Assembly (NCBI RefSeq): GCF_022014595.1
Contig: NZ_CP091740.1
Location: 2,840,200 to 2,904,199 of the forward strand
Length of the DNA: 64,000 nucleotides
Direction: 5' to 3'
From: Solitalea lacus
GTDB lineage: Bacteria > Bacteroidota > Bacteroidia > Sphingobacteriales > Sphingobacteriaceae
The notes under the pieces are model-generated. The model made no database searches, was not told the origin of the DNA, and saw only the letters and a list, made by a program, of their open reading frames with translations. Within the stretch, counting starts at the first letter, position 1, and each line of letters begins with the position of its first letter. Position numbers and translations under genes: made by a program. Positions 43,901-50,525 of the stretch are shown piece after piece.

Positions 43901-44799
43901 AAATACAGGTCATTTGCAAGCCTAAAAGTATTGCAATGGGCCTCAACAATATCGGCTACCCGCGGCGAGTATCCACCGCCCATACTCACAGAAACAGGTA
44001 TATTATGCAATTTGCACTGTTCAAAAACAAACCTGTCTCGCTCTTTACAACCAGCCTTAGAAACAGATAATTTACCCAGTTTATCTGTTTCTAAAATATC
44101 CACTCCAGACAGATAAAAGATAAACTCTGGTTTCTCACATTCTATTAAGCGCGGTAAAGTTTCTTTTAACAAGCTTAAATACAAGGCATCATTGGTGTTA
44201 TCCGGTAATTCAATATCTAAATCGGAACGTTCTTTTTTATAAGGCCAATTGGTTTTTCCATGCATAGAAAATGTAAAAACCGCAGGGTTATGTTGAAAAA
44301 TTTCAGCCGTTCCATTTCCCTGATGCACATCCAAATCTACGATCAAAATTTTATTTACTATCTTCTTATGCAGCAAGTAATTGGTAGCAATTGCAATATC
44401 ATTCAATAGGCAAAACCCCTCTCCTTTATTGGTAAATGCATGATGCGTACCTCCAGCAACATTCATTGCCACTCCATGTTCTAGGGCGAAATAACAGCAG
44501 TCAATAGTTCCCTGAGCAATTGTAAGTTCCCTTTCAACCAATTGCTTTGAAAGAGGAAATCCTGTACGACGTTCTTCTTGAGGTGAGAGTGTAAGTGTTT
44601 TCAGTTTATTCCAATAATCATTATCATGAGTTAATAAGATAATTTCTTCTTCAACCGGAACCGGACGAAAAAGATTTTCCACTGAAATAGAACCTTCATG
44701 CAGTAGTTGTTCAGGAATGAGTTCATACTTGATCATCGGAAACCGATGACCTTCAGGCAGTGGATGTGAGTAAATCGGATCGAAAGAAATTTTTAACAT
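43897..44799 (-). CDS. Histone deacetylase-like (class II HDAC superfamily) amidohydrolase
   Basis: About 300 residues from ATG 44799. The frame continues to 44823, but a TACTTTTG promoter element (44820-44813) lies there. Catalytic blocks: AGGTHHAFTNKGEGFCLLND with the tandem His, LIVDLDVHQGNGTAEIF with the zinc Asp and His, FIFYLSGVDILETDKLG, and SMGGGYSPRV. Such bacterial HDAC-like enzymes deacetylate polyamines, acetoin-pathway proteins or small amides. The substrate here is not known. It converges with the MATE gene (4-bp overlap). Confidence 0.88.
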   Translation of the reverse strand: MLKISFDPIYSHPLPEGHRFPMIKYELIPEQLLHEGSISVENLFRPVPVEEEIILLTHDNDYWNKLKTLTLSPQEERRTGFPLSKQLVERELTIAQGTIDCCYFALEHGVAMNVAGGTHHAFTNKGEGFCLLNDIAIATNYLLHKKIVNKILIVDLDVHQGNGTAEIFQHNPAVFTFSMHGKTNWPYKKERSDLDIELPDNTNDALYLSLLKETLPRLIECEKPEFIFYLSGVDILETDKLGKLSVSKAGCKERDRFVFEQCKLHNIPVSVSMGGGYSPRVADIVEAHCNTFRLANDLYF

Positions 44800-44812
44800 C
44801 AAACTCAAAACC

Positions 44813-44820
44813 CAAAAGTA
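44813..44820 (-). promoter_or_regulatory. TAnnTTTG element upstream of the HDAC-like gene
   Basis: TACTTTTG on the minus strand, 13 bp before ATG 44799. It supports the internal start. Confidence 0.45.
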
Positions 44821-44855
44821 CATATTTGGTTTAAGTTGAGATAAAATGCCTATAC

Positions 44856-45161
44856 CTAATTATGATGCATCTGCATTTTTTTCAGTAGCTCGTCTGATAT
44901 TGGATCGGAGTAAATTCCATAAGCACTTACAAAAACTCCTTTTTTACCATCAACAGATTGGATAGCGTAAACGGCAGCTTGTTCATCCGGATCTGTCATA
45001 CCTTCAAACCGATAAACCTCCATAATTTCGAACTGCTCTGGATGCCAAAACAAATCATGCTCTTCACAAGCAAGATGATCTTGTTTAAGATTGAAATTGA
45101 GCGTATATCCACGCTCATTCAGTCCGTTGAGGGCATCAACTATAGTATCGTAGCTGTACAT
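44856..45161 (-). CDS. Small conserved hypothetical protein
   Basis: A 101-residue acidic soluble protein: TIVDALNGLNERGYTLNFNL, then FWHPEQFEIMEVYRFEGMTD and GKKGVFVSAYGIYSD. Bacteroidota genomes carry close relatives, which as I recall are sometimes labelled phosphoribosylpyrophosphate synthetase. It has none of that enzyme's motifs and is far too short, so I do not accept the label. Function unknown. Confidence 0.7.
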   Translation of the reverse strand: MYSYDTIVDALNGLNERGYTLNFNLKQDHLACEEHDLFWHPEQFEIMEVYRFEGMTDPDEQAAVYAIQSVDGKKGVFVSAYGIYSDPISDELLKKMQMHHN

Positions 45162-45275
45162 ATTCGACTATTTTACCTAAATTTAATTCAGTTTTTTACC
45201 AAAACCAAACAGATAGTGGTTAATATTTAATCTCTCTTAGCAATAAAGCAAGTATAATTAAAAAATCAAAAGCTG

Positions 45276-45283
45276 TATCTTTG
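45276..45283 (+). promoter_or_regulatory. TAnnTTTG element upstream of queD
   Basis: TATCTTTG lies 16 bp before ATG 45300. Confidence 0.5.
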
Positions 45284-45299
45284 CGGCTTATTTTAAGTG

Positions 45300-45752
45300 A
45301 TGGCAAAAATCAGACTTACCAAATATTTCAACTTTGAAACAGCTCATGCTTTATATGGATACGACGGAAAATGCCGTAATGTGCATGGACATAGCTACGA
45401 ATTATATGTTACCATAATAGGTGATGCCATTAATGATGCAACTCATGTAAAAAATGGGATGGTGATGGATTTTGGCGATTTGAAGAAAATTGTTAAATCA
45501 GAAATTGTAGATGTGTTTGACCATGCTACGGTTTTAAATAGAAATTCACCACACATTAAACTGGCTGGTCAATTGATGGAACACATGGAACGTGTTTTAT
45601 TAACTGATTATCAACCAACATGTGAAAACATGCTAGCTGATTTTGCAGAACGGATAAAAAAACGTTTACCTGAGAATATTAAACTCCATTCATTAAAGTT
45701 AAACGAAACCCCAACTTCTTACGCTGAGTGGTTTAACAGCGATAATGAATAA
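45300..45752 (+). CDS. queD: 6-carboxytetrahydropterin synthase (QueD)
   Basis: 150 residues from ATG 45300 (a GTG directly before it also reads in frame). The zinc histidines lie in NFETAHALYGYDGKCRNVHGH (residues about 11-31), with the catalytic Cys before NVHGH. DFGDLKKIVKSEIVDVFDHA and PTCENMLADFAERI match the 6-pyruvoyl-tetrahydropterin synthase fold. It makes 6-carboxytetrahydropterin from dihydroneopterin triphosphate, the first committed step of queuosine synthesis. No other que gene is adjacent. I see no PreQ1 riboswitch in the short leader. Confidence 0.92.
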   Translation: MAKIRLTKYFNFETAHALYGYDGKCRNVHGHSYELYVTIIGDAINDATHVKNGMVMDFGDLKKIVKSEIVDVFDHATVLNRNSPHIKLAGQLMEHMERVLLTDYQPTCENMLADFAERIKKRLPENIKLHSLKLNETPTSYAEWFNSDNE

Positions 45753-45854
45753 AAAGGGGCTCAAAAGTCTCATAATAATATAATTTAGCCCAAAATTAAA
45801 GCTGCCCTTTTGACAGTTTTTTTATAAACTTGCATAAGGCAACAGCAATTATGT

Positions 45855-46367
45855 ATGGAAGAGCTTAGGCTATGGTTGGATTCTTATGATGATATCTACT
45901 CCGACTTCGATTCGCGCCATTATTTAAATCGAAGAGTTTCAGAAGATTTTATGCATGAACTCAATATGGCGCTCAAAACCAAGCCGGAGGAAGTTACAGA
46001 TCTTTTTTTGCTCCTACCTCAAAACATTCGTAACGCAGAAATAGAAAAAGTAATTGCCACTAGTCTGAAAGGGTTCTTTATCAATCAATACCACCTTACC
46101 GATGCCAACTGCCGCAAAAAACTACACAGTGGAATAGAGTGGCTGGTAGCGGGCATTGCTATTATGGCCATTAACACCTATATTGGTTATAAGAGTGCAA
46201 ATTCAATTCCGCTGGTTGCCATAAAAGTATTATTGGAACCAGCCGGTTGGTTTACGATCTGGATGTCGCTCGACTTTTTGTTTTTTGATCTTAAAGCCCT
46301 AAAAAAGGAAAGGAAATTCTTCAATGGGCTGTCGGAAATAAACATTCATTTTAAGGAATGGGAATGA
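45855..46367 (+). CDS. Hypothetical protein with a C-terminal membrane hairpin
   Basis: A 170-residue protein. The N-terminal 95 residues are soluble and charged (DSYDDIYSDFDSRHYLNRRV, NAEIEKVIATSLKGFF). The C-terminal part has two hydrophobic stretches, about residues 95-113 (EWLVAGIAIMAINTYIGY) and 118-145 (PLVAIKVLLEPAGWFTIWMSLDFLFF), then a charged tail. I recognise no family. It is monocistronic, 102 bp after queD. Confidence 0.6.
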   Translation: MEELRLWLDSYDDIYSDFDSRHYLNRRVSEDFMHELNMALKTKPEEVTDLFLLLPQNIRNAEIEKVIATSLKGFFINQYHLTDANCRKKLHSGIEWLVAGIAIMAINTYIGYKSANSIPLVAIKVLLEPAGWFTIWMSLDFLFFDLKALKKERKFFNGLSEINIHFKEWE

Positions 46368-46398
46368 TGTTATTTAAAACCATACTTTTTTCATTTAG

Positions 46399-46661
46399 AT
46401 TGCTTACGGGATTTCAAAAACCTTGAAGGAACTCCCTTTTAAGGTTAAAAATATATTTAAAACTGTATTGGAAATTTCGCCCGAATGTCACATTAAACAC
46501 CAGATGACATTACAAAAATACCTTGACAATGCAGTTTCAAAAAACATAAACCTGCCGGAGGATGCAAGTATTTCATACCATCGATTTCATCTATAAAACT
46601 GCATGGCGGCAAAAAGCAAAAGGAATCACAATTCCGTTATCATTCAAAGGGAATACTTGAA
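46399..46661 (+). pseudogene. Relic of adenosylcobalamin-dependent (class II) ribonucleotide reductase, C-terminal part
   Basis: The plus strand is open from 46399 to a stop at 46594, with a peptide that lines up with class II RNR: FKTVLEISPECHIKHQMTLQ and KYLDNAVSKNINLPEDASI, the conserved NAVSKTINLP region. A frame change then gives TAWRQKAKGITIPLSFKG, matching the following AWELGCKGITVYR-type segment. Only about 85 codons survive, with at least one frameshift and no 5' part. It is therefore a leftover of a deleted nrdJ-type gene. The remaining bases to 46710 hold no gene. Confidence 0.7.
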
Positions 46662-46710
46662 AAAGGGATTAAAAGAAATTTGAAAGCACAAGGTGTGTAT
46701 TGAGTAAAAT

Positions 46711-47145
46711 TTATCCTTGTTTTTCAAATCTTCCAACTTTTTTGCTTAAGCGGATACGGTAAACAACCGCCACTTTCATGGTACCCAAACCATGAGAAGG
46801 CAGCACTGTTTCACTAACTATAAAGGGCATCAGTTGCTTTATTAACAATTCCATGGCTTTGTTTCGCTCCTCTTCATTTGTTAACTCCTCAAATTCTCCC
46901 CATGCAATCACACTTTCCCAATTGGCCATGTTCACTATTTCTTCAACTTCAAAACATACTTCCGGGTTTTGTCGCATCATATTAATTTTCATGCCATCGC
47001 GTGAGTGGGCATAAACATATTCACCATCATAAGCATAGCTTACCGGCACAATGTATGTCGTATCATTCGCATGGCAACCAATACGGCCAATGGTTTGACT
47101 TTTCAAAAGCTCTTCAATTTCTATAGTATTTAATGCTCCTAACAT
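46711..47145 (-). CDS. Pyridoxamine 5'-phosphate oxidase-family flavin-binding protein
   Basis: A 144-residue split-barrel protein: IEELLKSQTIGRIGCHANDT, then YIVPVSYAYDGEYVYAHSRD, KINMMRQNPEVCFEVEEI and WESVIAWGEFEEL. This is the NimA-like subgroup of the PNPOx family, which binds FMN and may reduce nitro compounds or quinones. It lacks the pyridoxamine-phosphate-binding C-terminus of true PdxH, so PdxH activity is unlikely. It stands alone beside the RNR relic. Confidence 0.85.
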   Translation of the reverse strand: MLGALNTIEIEELLKSQTIGRIGCHANDTTYIVPVSYAYDGEYVYAHSRDGMKINMMRQNPEVCFEVEEIVNMANWESVIAWGEFEELTNEEERNKAMELLIKQLMPFIVSETVLPSHGLGTMKVAVVYRIRLSKKVGRFEKQG

Positions 47146-47742
47146 ATAATAATATTTTATGGATTATTTCTAGTCTCATATTCTATTCCAAAGCCAAAGG
47201 AACATTGGACATAATATGATCTTTCATTTCTACAACTCAATTAAAATTAAATTAATTTGTAGAACAAAGCCAATGATTACGATCAGTTCCAGTTGTGACA
47301 CTTATCATAATTAATTTTTTGGTTGATTTACCTATGGAAATCATTCATATAGCTATTTGGCATTAGGATATCTGCAGTAGTTTGAGTATCAGACCTAACA
47401 AGAGAACAATTTAAAGTCAATGAGAATTCCACCAAAGAGGAAGTCTTTCAACTGCACCGTTCAGTTCAAATCCTAAAAGGCTTCCTTTCTTTGTTTTTGG
47501 TGGACGGCACCGAGATGGATTAAATCTTTTCGCAAGAAAAAATTTTGATTTCGAGAACGAATCGCAACCATATCAATTCTGAGCATATTCAAACTTCATC
47601 TTCAAAACCGATAGTAATAGCGATAGTAAAGAAAAAGAAAAAACCCGTAAGATATTAACCTACAGGTTTTTTATAAAATTTGACTGCACCCCTATCTGGA
47701 CTTGCAAAGTTGCCTGGAAGGAGGACAACCTTTTTATATTCT
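47146..47742. other. Long intergenic region with a possible decayed fragment
   Basis: No intact gene is visible. A plus-strand frame near 47381-47521 gives VSDLTREQFKVNENSTKEEV and FQLHRSVQILKGFLSLFLVD before a stop. It has no start and no recognisable family, so it may be the 3' end of a lost gene. Together with the RNR relic at 46399 it marks this as a region of gene loss. An imperfect terminator hairpin for kynU sits at 47645-47675. Confidence 0.35.
47645..47675 (-). terminator. Imperfect terminator downstream of kynU
   Basis: AACCCGTAAG pairs with CCTACAGGTT (two mismatches), with A-rich and T-rich flanks. Confidence 0.4.
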
Positions 47743-49014
47743 TTAAATTGTTGCCAATATTTCTCCAAAACGGTAAACATCTTCAAATGTATTATATAAA
47801 GGAACCGGAGCAAAGCGCATGACATTCGGCTCTCTCCAATCACCTATAACTCCATTATCTGCCAGTTTATCAAATACTGTTTTAGGCTCGGGATGATGAG
47901 CTATAATCGACAACTGACATCCACGCTGTTTTTTATCACGTGGAGTTACAATTTCGTACACAATTTTACCAGCTTTTTCATTTACACCATCGATTATGTA
48001 TTCAAGGTAAGCCGTTAATACTTCACTTTTCGCTCTTAGGTTTTCAAATCCAGCACGATCAAAAATATCCAATGAAGCTTTATGTGCTGCAAGTAACAAC
48101 ATTTGTGATGTGCTTAGCTGCCAGCCTTCAGCCCCCTCCTCGGGTTTAAACTTGCGAGTCATTAAAAAACGTGTAGCTTTTTCATATCCCCACCAACCGG
48201 CAAATCGCTGAATTTCAGCATTGTTAAAATTGTTTTCATGAACAAAAATACCGCTAATTCCCCCTGGACTAGAGTTCATGTATTTATAAGAACACCACAT
48301 TGCAAAATCGACACCCCAATTATGAAGTTGCAAAGGAACATTACCCATTGCATGGGCCAAATCAAAACCTACAGTAATTCCATATTGTTTAGCATGTTTG
48401 GTAATAGTTTCCATGTCAAACAATTGTCCCGATAGATAATTAATCCCTCCCATTAGAATCAGCGCCAGTTCGTCTTTATGTTGATCAATTGTAGCTAGTA
48501 TATCTTCCGTACGCAATAAATTTTCACCATTACGAGGCCCTAACTCAATAACTGCATCTTCTGGATTAAACCCATGAAACTGAACCTGAGAATCAATAGC
48601 ATATTGATCCGACGGAAAAGCTCTGGCTTCCATAAGAATTTTATACCGTTGTTTAGTTGGACGATAAAAACTTACCATCATCATATGCAGGTTCACAGTT
48701 AAATTATTCATAGGCGTAACCTCTTTAGGTTTGGCACCGCAGATTTTTGCCAATGACTGCTGCAACGACTCATGAAAATACATCCACTCAACACCTTTGG
48801 TAAACCAGCCTTCAACGGCATAATTCTGCCATTGATCTAACAAGGTATTAATATGATTCTTTGTTGATTTTGGCTGTAACCCTAGAGAGTTTCCGCATAG
48901 GTAAATAATATCTTTTCCATTATGCTGTGGAATTAAGAACTCATCTCTGAATGATTTAAGATTATCCTGCTCATCCAATTGCAGAGCAAAACTAAGTGTA
49001 TTTTCAAAATTCAT
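47743..49014 (-). CDS. kynU: Kynureninase
   Basis: A 423-residue PLP enzyme, full length. ICGNSLGLQPKSTKNHI-type N-terminal motif is near residue 40. FDLAHAMGNVPLQLHNWGVDFA precedes the PLP lysine in WCSYKYMNSSPGG (near residue 240). The tail has GDWREPNVMRFAPVPLYNTFEDV. It cleaves kynurenine or 3-hydroxykynurenine to anthranilate or 3-hydroxyanthranilate, in tryptophan breakdown or NAD synthesis. No kmo or haao gene is adjacent. A TACTTTTG promoter element is at 49045-49038. Confidence 0.95.
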   Translation of the reverse strand: MNFENTLSFALQLDEQDNLKSFRDEFLIPQHNGKDIIYLCGNSLGLQPKSTKNHINTLLDQWQNYAVEGWFTKGVEWMYFHESLQQSLAKICGAKPKEVTPMNNLTVNLHMMMVSFYRPTKQRYKILMEARAFPSDQYAIDSQVQFHGFNPEDAVIELGPRNGENLLRTEDILATIDQHKDELALILMGGINYLSGQLFDMETITKHAKQYGITVGFDLAHAMGNVPLQLHNWGVDFAMWCSYKYMNSSPGGISGIFVHENNFNNAEIQRFAGWWGYEKATRFLMTRKFKPEEGAEGWQLSTSQMLLLAAHKASLDIFDRAGFENLRAKSEVLTAYLEYIIDGVNEKAGKIVYEIVTPRDKKQRGCQLSIIAHHPEPKTVFDKLADNGVIGDWREPNVMRFAPVPLYNTFEDVYRFGEILATI

Positions 49015-49037
49015 GTTTAGGCTTAAAGAATGATGAA

Positions 49038-49045
49038 CAAAAGTA
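49038..49045 (-). promoter_or_regulatory. TAnnTTTG element upstream of kynU
   Basis: TACTTTTG on the minus strand, 23 bp before the start codon. Confidence 0.5.
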
Positions 49046-49089
49046 AAAAAAATGGATTGGTATTGTAATTTGAAGACATAAAAAACGGG

Positions 49090-49716
49090 TTAAGTCCTCT
49101 TAACCCGTTTACTCACAAACTTATTGGTTGAAATATAGAATCTCCATGGTAATAAAGCATACTCTCCGGCATAGTCAACACCTACGCGTGGAGCTGCAAC
49201 AATATTATTTCCCAAAATTTTAATTCCCTGATCTTCAATCCAAATCTCATCTGAACATAAGCTTTTAGCATTTTGCGATTTGGTAATTCCAAGCGCTTTT
49301 GCTGTTGCACCGGGTCCTGAAGTGATTCTAGGATGAATTTTATCAAGATTTCGACGCTGCAATTGAATCTCGACTCCTTCTATTGGTTCAATCGAACGGA
49401 TCAGTACTGCATGCGGTACATCCTTCACATTTGTGACCACATTAAATAAATAATGCATACCATAGCAAAAATAAACATATGCTGTTCCGCCATGAAGAAA
49501 CATAGTTTCAGTCCGAGGGGTTCGCTTTAAATTGTAGGCATGACTAGCTTTGTCATCAGGCGCACAGTAGGCTTCTGTCTCTGTAATCATCCCTCCGGTA
49601 AGTACACCGTCAATTTTAGTATACAGAAACTTCCCTAATAAGTCTTTACTAATTTGCACCACATCTTCCCGAAGATAAAATGCAGCATCCAGTTTAGTAC
49701 CTGTTTTAGTGACCAA
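49090..49716 (-). CDS. DNA-3-methyladenine glycosylase (AAG/MPG family)
   Basis: A 208-residue base-excision repair enzyme, full length for bacterial MPG. It has LGKFLYTKIDGVLTGGMITE near residue 27, then TEAYCAPDDKASHAYNLKRT, where the glutamate is the general base region. AYVYFCYGMHYLFNVVTN and RITSGPGATAKALGITKSQN follow. It removes alkylated purines from DNA. The only usable start is a TTG at 49716, since no ATG lies near the family's N-terminus. It is 31 bp downstream of the fRMsr gene, so the two may be cotranscribed. Confidence 0.9.
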   Translation of the reverse strand: MVTKTGTKLDAAFYLREDVVQISKDLLGKFLYTKIDGVLTGGMITETEAYCAPDDKASHAYNLKRTPRTETMFLHGGTAYVYFCYGMHYLFNVVTNVKDVPHAVLIRSIEPIEGVEIQLQRRNLDKIHPRITSGPGATAKALGITKSQNAKSLCSDEIWIEDQGIKILGNNIVAAPRVGVDYAGEYALLPWRFYISTNKFVSKRVKRT

Positions 49717-49747
49717 AGCTTAAAGTAATTAACTAAAAATTAATAAA

Positions 49748-50224
49748 TTAAAAATTTATCAGTTTTACGATCTGTTCAAGAAACCGAGCATCGGTTTCAT
49801 CAAACTGAGCCTGCTCATCACTATCGATGTCCAAAACTGCTACAATAATTCCGTTTTTCCGTACAGGAACAACAATTTCTGATTTAGAAAGAGAACTACA
49901 TGCAATATGTCCCGGAAATTCATCCACATTATCAACAATGATAATTTCTTGCTGTTTCCAAGCTGTTCCGCAAACACCTTTACCAAAACTTATTCTGGTA
50001 CAAGCAATTGGACCTTGAAAAGGACCCAGAACGAGCTCTTGATCTTTCACAAGATAGAACCCTACCCAAAAAAAATTAAAAGTTTGTTTTAACGCTGCAG
50101 AAACATTTGCAAGGTTGGCTATCAGATCATCTTCCCCATTCAACAAACCTTCTATCTGTGGTAATAATGATTGATATTGAATTGTTTTGTCCTTAGTATC
50201 AATTAGTTTTAGTTCTTCAGCCAT
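49748..50224 (-). CDS. msrC: GAF-domain free methionine-(R)-sulfoxide reductase
   Basis: A 158-residue single GAF domain. The fRMsr signature is present: NFFWVGFYLV, then GPIACTRISFGKGVCGTAW and VDNVDEFPGHIACSSLSKSEIV. The catalytic and resolving cysteines are in IACTRI, GVCGTAW and IACSSL. It reduces the R form of free methionine sulfoxide in the cytosol, using thioredoxin. It is the upstream gene of a likely repair pair with the alkyladenine glycosylase. Confidence 0.9.
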   Translation of the reverse strand: MAEELKLIDTKDKTIQYQSLLPQIEGLLNGEDDLIANLANVSAALKQTFNFFWVGFYLVKDQELVLGPFQGPIACTRISFGKGVCGTAWKQQEIIIVDNVDEFPGHIACSSLSKSEIVVPVRKNGIIVAVLDIDSDEQAQFDETDARFLEQIVKLINF

Positions 50225-50231
50225 ATTTTTA

Positions 50232-50239
50232 TACTTTTG
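50232..50239 (+). promoter_or_regulatory. TAnnTTTG element on the plus strand upstream of the S46 peptidase leader
   Basis: TACTTTTG about 290 bp before ATG 50526, and about 215 bp before the hairpin at 50453. If used, the leader RNA would end at that hairpin. Confidence 0.35.
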
Positions 50240-50452
50240 TTGTTGAAAGGAATAAATTAAAACTGAGTAGCATTCTCTACATATTGCGAATATAAAATTA
50301 ATCTTAAGGGGAAATAAATCTTGGCATAGTTTTTATGCATATATAAACAACTTAGAAAGTTTAGAAATTTTGCACTTACGTAAGTAACACTAAAGTTTAC
50401 GTAATGTTATAAATAAAGATTTTTTTGGTTTTTGGTTTGGTTTAATTGTTGG

Positions 50453-50485
50453 AAAAGCACCCACCACCCCGGTGGGGCTTTTTCA
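50453..50485 (+). terminator. GC-rich hairpin with T-run in the leader of the S46 peptidase gene
   Basis: AAAAGC (bulged A) CCCACC pairs with GGTGGG GCTTTT around an ACCCC loop, followed by T5. It is an intrinsic terminator 41 bp upstream of the peptidase start and not downstream of any plus-strand gene. It may act as an attenuator or end a small RNA. Confidence 0.6.
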
Positions 50486-50525
50486 TTTTATATGTACCTT
50501 AGCATTCTCAAATCACTCAATAAAT

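Noticed and set aside
44856-45161. Phosphoribosylpyrophosphate synthetase
   Set aside because: Much too short and lacking the PRPP-binding motif, so that label would be a misannotation.
47655-47843. Minus-strand open frame of 62 codons at the 3' end of kynU
   Set aside because: It overlaps the kynureninase C-terminus in another frame and has no recognisable features.
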